64,000 bases of DNA from Cantharellus purpuraceus. Taxonomy: Eukaryota; Basidiomycota; Agaricomycetes; Cantharellales; Hydnaceae. The stretch lies in assembly GCA_025174535.1 (NCBI GenBank), contig JALBUN010000034.1:1-64000 (forward strand). Direction: 5' to 3'. The position numbers and the translations under genes were made by a program. The notes beneath the pieces are model-generated. The model ran no database searches. It saw only the letters and a list, made by a program, of their open reading frames with translations, and was not told where the DNA came from. Shown here piece by piece: positions 10,494 through 20,777 of this stretch (positions within the stretch are counted from its first letter, which is position 1; each line of letters begins with the position of its first letter).

Positions 10494-11399
10494 ATGGCTA
10501 ACTACCCTGATGTTTCTGTCATTGACTTTGTGGTTCATAAAGAAAACAATACATATATACAAGGTGGAGTTCCTGTACCTAACTACAGACTCCAATTCAC
10601 TTCCAACTTCAACTTCTACCAACCCAATCATTTCGACTTCATCTATCTTGAAGCACTGGCAAGTGAGTATGCCATACTATGCAATGACCTTGCCAGCAGC
10701 TTCTGGGAGACGTTGAAGATGAAAACTCGATACATTCTCACAGCCACTCACAGATGGGACAGCGAGTCAGCCCTTGAACCTCTCCCTTCTGAGATCCCTC
10801 TTAGAAAGCTCCAGGAGATAGATATGATTCCCCCTCCTTTTCCAGCTTGTAACCAACTCTCATTCAACTTCTTCCTCCTCCCAGAGAAACCCTCTGTCAT
10901 ATGTGAATGGATCCATGCTTGGCAGAATCAGTCTTGCCAGCTCTCTGCATGGATCTGCAAATCCAAAATCAATAGTGCATGCATCCCAGGCTGCTCCTGG
11001 AGGTGGCCACCTTCACCACTTTACTCTCATCCTTTGGATGACATGTCAGAACTTGACGATGGAATCTCCCAAGCCACTGAGGTGAACTCCACTATATCTG
11101 AGTCCTCTCTCCCCTCTCTCCCAGTTGTTTGTGCTTTCAGAGCCCATTCTGAACCTGATGGTCCCAAAAGACCCCACAAGTTGTCCCCTTTTGAGGCCAA
11201 TCGTGATGGTGACGATGCCAACAAGAAACAACTTGTGTTGTGGCAACCTTCAGCAACCCAACTTCGAGAGATGTACCTTTCCCTTTCATGTGGATATGTT
11301 AGCTCATACTCTGCTCCCACATCTTCTATCACCACTCCTCCCAACTCACCAGCTCCTCCTCCTTATAACAAAAACCCAACTCACTCCTTTGATCCTTGA
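10494..11399 (+). CDS. extra ORF of element X downstream of pol, unknown function
   Basis: Open frame of 301 codons from an ATG at 10494 (Met-Ala-Asn-Tyr-Pro-Asp), placed between the chromodomain and the 3' LTR in the sense direction, the position of env or accessory genes in some retroelements. The frame is open in an otherwise stop-ridden element. The N-terminal two thirds look globular, with many aromatic residues. The C-terminal third is Ser/Pro-rich and low in complexity. There is no signal peptide or strong membrane segment, so an envelope role is not supported. I do not recognise the family. The in-frame codons upstream to 10425 read through the A-tract and are probably not coding. Confidence 0.55.
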   Translation: MANYPDVSVIDFVVHKENNTYIQGGVPVPNYRLQFTSNFNFYQPNHFDFIYLEALASEYAILCNDLASSFWETLKMKTRYILTATHRWDSESALEPLPSEIPLRKLQEIDMIPPPFPACNQLSFNFFLLPEKPSVICEWIHAWQNQSCQLSAWICKSKINSACIPGCSWRWPPSPLYSHPLDDMSELDDGISQATEVNSTISESSLPSLPVVCAFRAHSEPDGPKRPHKLSPFEANRDGDDANKKQLVLWQPSATQLREMYLSLSCGYVSSYSAPTSSITTPPNSPAPPPYNKNPTHSFDP

Positions 11400-11540
11400 G
11401 TTCCTAGGCCTATATTGACTTGTCGGACTTGACTCACAACTTGTGTGTTCAAAAATCCTTTTGCCATGGGTAACTCTGGAGGATATGAGAGGATAGAAGG
11501 GAGGAAAGATATGTGTGACTAGGTCAGGGAAGGAATATTT

Positions 11541-11554
11541 GAAGGGGGGATGAA
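11541..11554 (+). promoter_or_regulatory. X polypurine tract
   Basis: Purine-rich stretch (GAAGGGGGG core) directly before an LTR1 start at 11555. It fits a plus-strand primer and identifies LTR1 as the LTR of element X. Confidence 0.65.
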
Positions 11555-13544
11555 TGTATGGGAACCACCTTTTCCCTATCAAATCCTATTTATGCAGCAC
11601 CAATGTGCTATACTTTGCTTTTCCATTCCTAAATATCAGCATATATTTGATGCTTGTACCTGGAATGCACTCATTCAAATATTCTCTATTTTTCCATATT
11701 TTTTTTGGGAATATTCCATGCAGGACTCGGCTCAGAATGATTTATTTCTGCTGTGCTACAGTTGTGGACCCATAGGCACCCACAAACCTTCACACAGCCA
11801 GCTCTCCCCCTTTGGACCAGGCATTTGGCCTGAATTCAAGCTCAGATGTCTCTGATCAATAAATATTCTGTAACTTAACAACCACAGCCTCTCAGGGCAC
11901 TATTTTCCATGCAGATCATCACCTGAGATGTGGCTATCCATGGCTGTCCAAACCAGTGCAGAAAACAGGGCGGATACCCTTCTTTTTGCCTGATCAGTGC
12001 CTAGTTCAGAGATCAGATCAGGTGATGGGTGATCAGATCAGATGATTGCCTTGGAATATTCTACCCCTTTCCATAACATTCTAGCTGTTTCCCTCTATTA
12101 TTAGATAGAACTTTCCAGAACCATTATTCAGCTCCTGATCAGTGATAGTGCTGTGATCAGAACCTGTGATTGGCTTGGAATATTCTACCCCTTTCTTCCA
12201 CCTTCCACAACCTTCCAGTAGTTTCCATCTATTAATAGGTAGAATATTCCAGAAGCATTAGTCAGCCCCTGTAAATACAATATATAAGGAGGTCATTCTG
12301 CCTCTGAAATATAAAACATATTCTACCCATCTTCTGCACACCAGTGTGACTAGAATGATTACCAGTTCAAGGATCTTTTACAGTTGTGTAACTGTACTTG
12401 ATTGCACTCAAAGTAGTGATATTCCTGCTTTGGGCGTGAGTGTTACATCCTGTAACACTGAGTTCCAATCTCCGGATTCCATCTCCACCTCCGTCAACTC
12501 CACCTCCATCAACTCTGGACCCCGCTATTGTTCTCCTCATTAGTAGTCTTCTTCTTATGGGTTACAACAACCGTTATACTTTCTAATTGTTTAGTATTAG
12601 TTTGGACATGAGTCCAAACTCTGAACTCCTTTCCATGTTGTATTCCATATTAGTCTTATTGTCTTATCACTTTTCGTTTTACCATTCAATTCTCTACATA
12701 CTTATACAGGCTACTTCTTGTATGTTACAGTAGTTCATATATTGACTAAGATTCCCCATCAGCTTCTTGGTTACTAGCTTCTTGACAAGTATCTTCTTGA
12801 CAAGTTGAACTCCAGATCTTTGATCCAACTCCGTACTCCAAACTCCAAAATATTGGACTGACGATTCGAGGGGGCACAACACATAAGTTGAAGCCAAGTC
12901 CACTCGATCCGACTCAATAGTTATTTGTCCCCATCTGTCTCCAGTTGAACTGGAACAGTAAAGTCCCATCCCCTTCCTCACTAGTATCTGAACACCAGCT
13001 ACTCCTTTAAACTCCGAGTTTTCAGCACTTAACAGTGAGTGTAGTATCTGCCTCACATGACTACAAATCTACAGGGTGAGATTGTCTGTCAATAGTCCTG
13101 CCATTAGTGCTCTTGTTTAAGTTACTAGTGTGTACTGCCTTTGCAGAGCATTAGGATCTTGAACTCGTGTGAAGCAGTTGCTAGACTACTTCACACATTG
13201 CTGTTACCCGCTTCTGAGTGCCACTGGTTGGACAGTTGGATTCATCCACCTACTTCCTTTAGCCTCTAAGTGCATTCCCCTCTTTTTGGAATATCTGGAC
13301 CCCTAAGCGTCCGTGAACTCTAGACTCTGGAAGTCTTATTCATTTCTTGCTGCTAAGAAATGTATTACTTTTCTGTGTATAGTCTGCATTGACCAATACA
13401 AAGGATTGTAACCAAAGTACAAACATTAAATTGTTTCTGGAGTTGTGCTGCAGCAGGGTTTGATATTCTTCTCAGCTGTTCATTCATGGAATTGTGGTGA
13501 TTTAGAGTTTGCCCTAACACCATAATTTTGCAGGTTCCAAAACA
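11555..13544 (+). repeat. X 3' LTR (LTR1), containing a solo LTR8
   Basis: LTR1 copy with the same termini as 209-1643, preceded by a polypurine tract. A solo LTR8 (12441-13034) sits inside it. A segment present in the other LTR1 copies (about 1021-1055 of copy A) is missing near 12355. The five bases after it are GGACC (13545-13549), so the unseen 5' LTR should be preceded by GGACC. Confidence 0.85.
12441..13034 (+). repeat. solo LTR8
   Basis: 594-bp insertion with TGTTACATCC...CTTAACA ends and perfect TSD GTGAG (12436-12440, 13035-13039). It carries a block at 12869-12900 shared with LTR2-type LTRs. The direction is arbitrary because no internal region is seen. Confidence 0.9.
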
Positions 13545-13831
13545 GGACCCCATGAAATCAGCACACCTTCCCCCAGCTCACCTCTCTCTCTCTGCTTCAG
13601 TTACCACAGCCAGCTTCCCTGCCATTCAAAAACTTTCATGCAAGCCACATGAAGAGTTTTCCACATGTGACCTCAATCAACTGCTCAGTGCAGTGATCAA
13701 GGTCTGTCATGTTCCCATCACATGGAGAGCACCTGTGAAAATTATTAATGACCTTAGTGCTTATATTATTAGTTTATAAAATTAATTAGCTGCCCCAGTA
13801 ATTATTGGTAACAAATACTCTGTAATATGGT
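13545..13831. other. unassigned sequence between X and an LTR8 remnant
   Basis: A plus-strand open frame (13528-13779) begins inside the LTR and lacks any recognisable motif. It may be the target into which X inserted, or part of an older element. I see no gene. Confidence 0.4.
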
Positions 13832-14147
13832 TGTAACATCCATATTAAAGCTATTGTTCCACTACTTTAGTTTTTCATCAGATACTTATACAGGCTATTT
13901 TCTGTATGTTACAGCCATTTGTCAAGTTCCTTCATGACAAGTCAAACTCTAGATCATTGATCCAACTCTGTACCTCCAAACTCCAAAATATTGGACCAAC
14001 AATCTGAGGAGGTGCAACACATAAGTTGAAGCCAAGTCCACTCAATCCAATGCAACCTGTCTCCAGTTGAACTGGAAACATCATCTTCTACACCCCCTTT
14101 AGCATCCAAACCTCAGTTATTCTTGATCTCCATTTCAACCCTTAACA
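13832..14147 (+). repeat. degraded LTR8-like remnant
   Basis: Starts TGTAACATCC and ends CCCTTAACA. From about 13870 to 14065 it matches LTR8 (12697-12955), including the conserved block at 14007-14038, but it is shorter and has no TSD. It is an old deleted LTR. Confidence 0.65.
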
Positions 14148-14637
14148 CCCATGTACCTGACACTTGCAGTTGCTCTCATGGAGGACTGCTGCCTCTTAAT
14201 AGTGAATATATTTTTATGACCTTACTCAAAGTATACAGTCACTTTTATTGAGCCCCTGATTTGCTCATATACAGCTATAATGTGCATGAACAAAAAGTCG
14301 CTTTAGGCACTTCTTGTGTAGTCGGTACTACTAAATGTTCAATACACAGTAAAATGAACAAGAGTACTGAATTTGGTTCTCCGGAACTTAATTCAAGTGT
14401 CTGAAAATGCTAAGGGCAGATGGTATTGAAATTTAGCGCGAGTTTTTTTTCTACAGTGTTACTTGGCCAGAAGTATTCATGTGGTGACACATGCGCACGA
14501 GAACATAGTGAATTCTACGGTAGAATAACATATGAAAGTATGTGATAGCTATGACAGAAAGGCAGTCCGGATATAATCAACCGGAAGCATTGGTACCGAG
14601 TCAAGAAGATCCTTCCGTAGGCCCTGTGATATAATAG
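14148..14637. other. intergenic, 3' side of host gene
   Basis: About 490 bp with no ORF, repeat or RNA gene that I can support. It contains the downstream (3' UTR side) region of the minus-strand gene at 14638-16134. Confidence 0.5.
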
Positions 14638-16134
14638 TTAAGCTAAGCAAATAGTAGTGTGAAGGCACGAACACTGAAATTGTTTCCAGGGAAAGTCCTT
14701 AAACCAATTCACCAGCTCCTCTGCATGTCGTTTCACCACGAACAGTGTGACTGCAAAATTAAGGCGCCTCTCCAAGGTAGCGGAAACAAGAGAGGTACGA
14801 AACACCGGGGTCATCAAGAATCGCCAGCGATTGTCTATGCGGACCGGAAAGCTCACATAAATGATCACCTGCTGCTCGTCATAATAAATACTGTACACGA
14901 AAGACCGCTTGTCAAGCTTCCCCAGTTTCATCTCGTTACTCTCTTTCCAAGAGAGACGATTCTTGGTATAGTGATAAAGAATCAGGAGTATCATCGTGCC
15001 ATGAACACTGGCAGAAAGCTGCGCGAGAGAAGATGGCGTCGAACTTGAGGCGGTGGCTGTCACACCAATTGCGGCCTGAGGAATCTGCAAGGTATTGCTC
15101 GAAGTGGAGGGTGATGGGATTCCGACCCCACGCTTCGACTGTTTACATTCCCCAGATATCACTACAGGTTGCACAGTCTGGAAGTCTTTGTTGACGACCC
15201 GAGTAGCCAGATCTGGATGAGGTGCTGAACGTGATGTGCTCATCGATGAAGGAAACCGCAGTAATTCACCGCTGTAGAAGAAATGATTCAGGGAAAGATA
15301 TCAATAGCAAAACCACTTACGAGAGAACTTTGCAGTCGTGGACATGGAATATACCTGTCAATGCTGATCCCACGAGTCGTTCAATGGCTAACTCCGCGGT
15401 ATGTTGTGTCGAGGTAGACAATCGCAGCAAAGAGGTCATGGTCGGTTGCGCCTTGAAAGCAATCTCCTTGTTGTGAGAAGAATTATGCGTTAGAGAGGAA
15501 AGGTCAGGAGCCGGATACGCTGCTCTGCGGTAGTCTTTAACCCAGTTGATTTTGCGACTTTCGGGATCAGCAGACATAGAGCGACCAACGAAATACAAAG
15601 AAACCTTCAGCAGAGCAGTTTCTAATTGATCCGGTTCGACGTCCCTGAGATCCAAAATATCATTTGCCTGGAGAAAATTCACCGTCTTAGGATCATGTAG
15701 AATGAAGGGAGGGTCAATGTCAACGTCACCTTAGCTGAGGCACCTCCATTCAGGAGAAGCGCACTTGGAAAGTTGATATCCGTCTTCGTATCGCCAAGCA
15801 TCCACTCCATGCGGGTTTCCGTGATAAACGACACCACATCCCTAGCGACTGAAGTTTGGGGGCTCACTACAGCCTTAATGGAACCTTCTTCTTTTCTATT
15901 CCATACCACTGCTGCTAAAACGTCATAAAAATACCAACCTGCCCGTTCCGAGTCACCTTTTGATAGTTGACTAGGAAAATATATAAGTCTAACTTGATCA
16001 TAGTCTCGAAAGAGACCTTCAGACCTTGCTGGCTTTGTCGAGCCTCCCATAGGAATGCCAAGTTCTGGGAGAATCTTATTGAGGGGTGCAGCGTTTGGTT
16101 GCATTGTCGAGAGACTGTTGAGAGTGTAGGTCAT
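14638..16134 (-). CDS. three-exon host gene, unknown function (467 aa)
   Basis: Apparently intact non-transposon gene. Proposed exons on the minus strand are 16134-15730, 15685-15321 and 15271-14638. The introns are 44 nt (GTGACG...AAG) and 49 nt (GTAAGT...CAG), and phases match across both joins, giving 467 codons ending in a stop at 14638. The start ATG at 16134 was chosen because the open frame further upstream has no ATG; Met at 16104 is an alternative. The product looks soluble: an N-terminal globular part, a Ser/Thr/Pro-rich linker at about residues 275-325, and a C-terminal segment rich in Tyr, Phe and Val (near 14750-14950). I do not recognise a family. Short introns and a clean frame amid dead transposons argue that it is a functional gene. 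Confidence 0.65.
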
Positions 16135-16485
16135 GTCGCGCTGCTTTCGCTTGTATTTATTATCTCCCTGATTCAAAGTACTCCCAGAACAGGAAACGTG
16201 AGAGATGTTATCGATGTGATAGATTAGAATGAATTCACAACATATCAAATCGAGAACAGATCTCAGAAAGAACAATACAGCTTGAGGGGTGCCACTACTT
16301 GCTAATGTGTCCCCCCCGGCCAAAGTTCAGGCGCTTACAAGTTCAGGAGTCGACGGCTGTGCCAGAGTTTGTCCGTTGCAGCCAGCACCCGACAGCTTCC
16401 GCGGTGATTCTCACTGTTGAGGCAACGGCGCTAGTAAGCTAGAACGCACGTGACTCACACCAGCTATACAGGCGTGACCGACTCA
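16135..16485. other. upstream region of host gene
   Basis: About 350 bp between the host gene start and the Copia LTR. It holds an open extension of the gene's first frame without ATG, a C7 tract at 16312-16318 and no clear TATA box. It probably contains the gene's promoter. Confidence 0.4.
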
Positions 16486-16651
16486 TGTAACACCTCAGTG
16501 TTCTTACCAGACACTGAGGTGAGCATCCATTCTCAATTTGTTTCACATTCACTTACAGTAGCATAGTATCTCCATAGGTACTATCCAATATTATTCCTGA
16601 GTGTTCTTACCAGACACTGAGTATCTCCATAGCCGCGTGATTACTTTTACA
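16486..16651 (+). repeat. putative Copia 5' LTR (166 bp)
   Basis: Starts TGTAACACC and ends TTTTACA just before gag. It contains two near-identical hairpins. The first is a perfect 11-bp stem (16491-16501 with 16511-16521), and the second is related, at 16598-16621. No 3' LTR is available for comparison, so the right end is inferred from the TG...CA rule. Confidence 0.6.
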
Positions 16652-16655
16652 GGTT

Positions 16656-17674
16656 TTGGGCCCCGCCAATAACAACAACGGAGCAAAAGGTTTTGTGGTT
16701 CCCAAGCTTGCCCGGGATGGGTCAAACTGGGTCACATGGAAAACCCAGATGCTAGCTACACTCAGGTCAAATAAAGGGGTGATGCGACACCTGAATGGCA
16801 TGGTTAGAGTGCCAGACCTGCTCCCAGCATATGATGATGACACCGTCATCACTGAATCAGATGAGGAAGCCTATGAAAAGGCTGAGAGACGTTGGGACGA
16901 CTATTATCAGCGTGAAGCACTGATAAAAGTGCAGATTTATACAACAATTCCAGACACACTCTTGCGGTCAGGAAGTTGGCGGTCAGGAAGTTGGCAACTG
17001 TGAAGGATCTCTGGAGTGCAGTATGTGCCAAACATGAGAACATCACTCACAGTCAAAGTGGACATATGCTGCCGCATGTATGAAATGAAGTGCAAAGATG
17101 ACTCCAATGTATGCACACACCTGGAAACATTGATGCATATGCAGGAACAGCTTGCAGGAATGGAAGCAGATCTTACGGATGATGAACTCATCATGCTAAT
17201 CCTTGGATCACTCCTGAAATCATACTGAGCACTCATCAATGCAATATCACTGTCAGCAAGACATGCTCAGATCAAAATGAAGCCCAAGGCCATTGTTGGA
17301 AGCTTACTCAAGGAATTTGATAGGCTGAAAATAGAAGAGTGCCAACTGAAGGCTTCAGAGAGTGCTCTCGCTGTGGCCAAAGGTCATGGGAAAGGTTGCA
17401 GGAAAGGAGGCAACTCACAGTCCAAGAAGGCGGACATAGAGTGCTGGAAATGTGGTAAGACAGGTCACATGAAAGTGGATTGCAAAGAAAAGGGGAAGAA
17501 AAAGCAGGATGATGACAAAAAGAAGGACTCAGCTAATGTTGCTACTGAGGCCGACAAGTGGGCATTCACAACAATACTTGCTGGTCACACAACACCCCAG
17601 GAAGCCAGTCTGCAAACAGGCTCTGAAATTGATGTATATGACTTTGAAGCAATGTCTCACATGTCCCCTGATTG
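16656..17674 (+). pseudogene. Copia gag with zinc knuckle
   Basis: Starts at an ATG (16656) shortly after the LTR. The first frame has the Asn-Trp-Val-Thr-Trp-Lys pattern typical of Copia Gag. A 15-bp tandem duplication near 16966-16995 (Arg-Ser-Gly-Ser-Trp twice) precedes a frameshift. The second part carries a zinc knuckle Cys-X2-Cys-X4-His-X4-Cys (17444-17485) in a Lys-rich tail. A TGA at about 17226 also breaks the frame. Confidence 0.82.
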
Positions 17675-18404
17675 ACACTGCTTCACCAAATTCAAGGAAA
17701 TCCCACCTTACCCTATAGCTGCTGCTGACAAGACAACATTCAATGCTACCGGTGTTGGAGACATGAGAATAGCAATCCCGAATGACAAGTGTACTAACTA
17801 CATAATGGTCAAGGATGTACTATACTGTAAAGACCTGGCTTTCACACTGATATCACTCACCAAGTGTGACAGGGCTGGTTTCATGGTCCTACTCTGCAAC
17901 AAACATTGTATGATCTGTGATCAGAAGGGCACCACTGTAGGCAGGATCCCACTCATTGGAGGTCTATACAGAGTTGATCACAACAGACTCACCAAATCTG
18001 CAAACTCAGTGCGTAAGGCCCTATCCATAGATGCCTTACACCACCGGCTGGGTCACATCTCACCACACTACATAAAGGAGCTGGTGGTGAAAGGTATCAT
18101 TACTGGTATAGAGGTAGACAAGTGGAGCGTACCCACCTTTTGCACCTCATGTGCGAAGGGAAAGGCAACCTGGAAGGCCATCCCAAAGGCACAGTCAGGA
18201 CCACGATCCACCAAGTTTGGTGAGAAGATGCACATGGATGTCTGGGGACCTACCACCCCTAGAAGTTATGATGGACATGAGTATTTTATCACATTCACAG
18301 ATGACCACACACACTGGAGCTGTGTGGATGCAATGAAAAAAAAGTGATACTCTTACCTGCTACCAGCACTATGAAGCATGGACAGAGACACAGCACAACA
18401 CTAA
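17600..18404 (+). pseudogene. Copia protease and integrase N-terminal part
   Basis: The frame shows Tyr-Asp-Phe-Glu-Ala-Met-Ser-His-Met where Copia proteases have Asp-Ser-Gly, so the catalytic triplet is altered. It then has the GAG-pre-integrase zinc motif (His-His near 18040, Cys-X2-Cys near 18142-18153) and the start of the integrase core with the first Asp in Met-Asp-Val-Trp (18237). A TGA follows a Lys-Lys-Lys run at about 18345, and the sequence is interrupted by MITE copy 2 at 18405. Confidence 0.8.
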
Positions 18405-18971
18405 GACGCTTGTTCAGAAATACAACAAATACGTATATACAACCTATTTTCCTCAAATTTTATACAATACACTTCAATTCAAACTTATTTTCATATTTCA
18501 ACATGATTCTCAAATTTTACACAATATACTAGATTAAAACATATTTTGATATTTTGGCATAATTCTCAAAAATAATTCTTTTTTTCCTGATTTAGTGGTG
18601 GCAACTCTCTTGAGGGAACGTCCAAATATCATTGATTCTTTCTTATACAATTACTTGTAACATAATTTGAACTATCTTTAATCCCCACCTGGTATTTGTA
18701 TATCTAAATACCCTATATAATACCAATTATATTAATACATACATTTCTATTATATCCATGTAAATGATTATGTTCATCTCAACCAAATATCTTATCTTTT
18801 AAAGTTTATTAAAATATAGAATATATGTTTATATTTATGAAAATTTCACACATCCAAAATCTTTTAAGATATCCAAATTGTAACTCCCTGGCTTTATGTA
18901 TCATTGAAATCCTGATGTATATCTCCTATACATCAGAATATTGTATACTGACATGATTCCGAACAAGCGTC
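18405..18971 (+). mobile_element. MITE copy 2 (567 bp)
   Basis: Perfect 11-bp terminal inverted repeats GACGCTTGTTC / GAACAAGCGTC, with 3-bp duplication TAA (18402-18404, 18972-18974). It is inserted in the Copia integrase. The interior is AT-rich and shared with copies 1, 3, 4 and 5. No coding capacity. Confidence 0.93.
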
Positions 18972-19420
18972 TAAGCTGTGCCGGCTTCAAAGTGATCAAG
19001 GGGGAATATCTATCCAAAGAATTCAATCAGCATCTGAAGCAAAAAGGCACAATCCAAAGCCTTACCATGCATGACACACCTGAGCAAAATGGTGTAGCGG
19101 AGAGGCTGAACCGCATGCTAATAGAACACACTCACACAATGCACTATGTGGCAGACCTCCCCGGGTTCCTCTGGATGGAATCCGTTCAGCATGCAGTCTG
19201 GCTCAAGAATCAAACAACAACTTACCAGCTAGATGGCAAGACACTGTTCAAGATGATGTTCAATGTGAAGCCTGATCTCACTGACTTACCGGAATGGGGT
19301 GTGAAGGTCTGAGTGCTGAAAGAGGACTGCAGGAAGCTAGACACAAAGGCAGATGAGGGGTGGTGGGTTGGATATAGCAGAGACAGTAAAGCTCACCGAG
19401 TTTGCTGGCCTGGAAAGCAA
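18972..19420 (+). pseudogene. Copia integrase C-terminal part
   Basis: Continues the integrase: a Gly-Glu-Tyr-Leu-Ser-Lys-Glu-Phe block and the catalytic Glu in Pro-Glu-Gln-Asn-Gly-Val-Ala-Glu (about 19080-19103). It then has the conserved Trp-Val-Gly-Tyr-Ser block after a TGA at 19310-19312. It ends at 19420, where an LTR2 begins. The expected continuation into RT is absent. Confidence 0.82.
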
Positions 19421-20777
19421 TGTTATGACTATATTCATTAATGCCCAGATCCCCATCCAAACCACTCAGATCCCCACGCATATGAAATCTATACTCCATT
19501 TGGGAACCATCACGTCTCCATTTATCTATCCGATTGTCACCGCCGAATCTCACCCATCTGTCTCCAGTTCCGATTGATGCATCAGCATCACCATACATCT
19601 GTCCCCATCAGACTCGGACATACTCATGTAAGGCCATCAGCCTTGTCAAGAATTTATTCAAGTAATATTACAATCTATTGGAGCAAGAAGGGGGAGTTTT
19701 ATGATAAGGAAAAGTTGTGAAAAGTTTGGGAATTTTTTGATTAAGGGATGAGGAGGTGATTTTCGATTTTATTTTGTGAGCCATCCTTTCGTTCTATGGG
19801 GGTGGCTACTACTCAAAAAGGGAGGTATTATGATGATTTTCATTCGTCATAAACCTCAAGTCAAACGGGTAAAAACTCCTTTCTCTATAAAAAGTTTTTC
19901 CCCATGACATCACATATCATCAGTATCTACATCATTTCTTTTATCATATGTTTCAATCTTACTAAAAGTTTTTTTTTATCATGTGATTGTCAAATTGTAT
20001 ATTAACTACAACTGTGTACGAGTATCAACAAGGAGATTCACTACTCTTAATCCCTTCCAAGCTGCAAACAAACAGCTTGTGTCAACTTTCTGTCGTTCCT
20101 GGAATAACTCCTAAACGACCTATTCAATTTGAAATCTTTTGCATATCCTATTAGGATATTGCATCAACTATTTCTATCTCAAATTACGAACTATTTGGAT
20201 TATTACATCCATTTCTATTAAGCAAACACTTTGTCGAAGTGTTGCTATTCCCATTTCTGCTCAAATATTTTGCAGAAATCCCAGTTCTTGACCAAATATT
20301 CTGATATTTGGTAACATTACTCCACTAAACAACACCTTTCCATCAACCCCGCATATATCTGCATCCTTGCAGTGATTGCTCCCCTATTCAAAATCTACTT
20401 CGCCACCATCCCTCACCTTCATCTTACACTCACCCACAACACCCCTCCATATCTTTTCTTAACAAGCCTTGGAGACCCATCACCGGAGTAATTATTATTA
20501 GATTTCAAATATGTATTTAAGTTGCCCGACTGGGGATTTCATTCCCCAGTTCAAATATTGAATCATGCCTAGTTCCTAAGTCTGATCCTAACTCTCTAAG
20601 TTGTACTCTGTCTCTGAATTCTCAGACACTGGTATTAGTGAGGGTGCAGCACATAAGCTGAAGCCAAGTCTGTTCCAACCCCCACCACATACCCCAACTC
20701 CCTCTCCAACTCCAACCAAACCTCTGACCCAACCTCCAACCCAATCTCCAACCCCCAATCAAACCTAGTGCATAACA
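19421..20777 (+). repeat. 5' LTR2 of copy 1, split by a solo LTR3
   Basis: TGTTATGACTATATTC start and GTGCATAACA end. The LTR is 531 bp once the LTR3 at 19644-20464 and its duplication are removed. It is followed directly by the internal region that matches the sequence next to the 5' LTR of copy 2 (before 54655). Confidence 0.9.
19644..20464 (+). repeat. solo LTR3 (b)
   Basis: 821 bp, TGTCAAGAATT...CTTAACA, perfect TSD AGCCT (19639-19643, 20465-20469). Nested inside the 5' LTR2 of copy 1. Confidence 0.93.

Larger units (their letters stand above)
1..13544 (+). mobile_element. Ty3/Gypsy chromovirus X (LTR1 family), 5' end outside window
   Basis: Retrotransposon whose order on the plus strand, once insertions are ignored, is gag, aspartic protease, reverse transcriptase, RNase H, integrase, chromodomain, an extra ORF, polypurine tract and 3' LTR. 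That is the Ty3/Gypsy order. The 5' LTR is not in the window. It is interrupted by solo LTR1s at 209-1643 and 4006-5440, a MITE at 3262-3827, a solo LTR2 at 6345-6883, a solo LTR3 at 9189-10003 and a solo LTR8 inside the 3' LTR. The block 1644-4005 is inverted. Several frameshifts and TGA codons in place of CGA show it is dead. Confidence 0.85.
16486..19420 (+). mobile_element. Ty1/Copia element, 5' half
   Basis: Order is short LTR, gag with zinc knuckle, protease, then integrase, which is the Copia order because integrase precedes RT. It is interrupted by MITE copy 2 (18405-18971) and terminated at 19420 by the 5' LTR of the LTR2 chromovirus copy 1. The Copia RT/RNase H half and 3' LTR are not found anywhere in this window. 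Confidence 0.85.

Noticed and set aside
10494..11399. Envelope gene in element X
   Set aside because: No signal peptide, membrane anchor or fusion-peptide-like segment, so I call it only an extra ORF.
13545..13556. TSD ATGAA for LTR1 at 11555-13544
   Set aside because: The right-hand ATGAA is 7 bp away from the LTR end, while the polypurine tract shows this is a 3' LTR of X, whose left flank is internal sequence.
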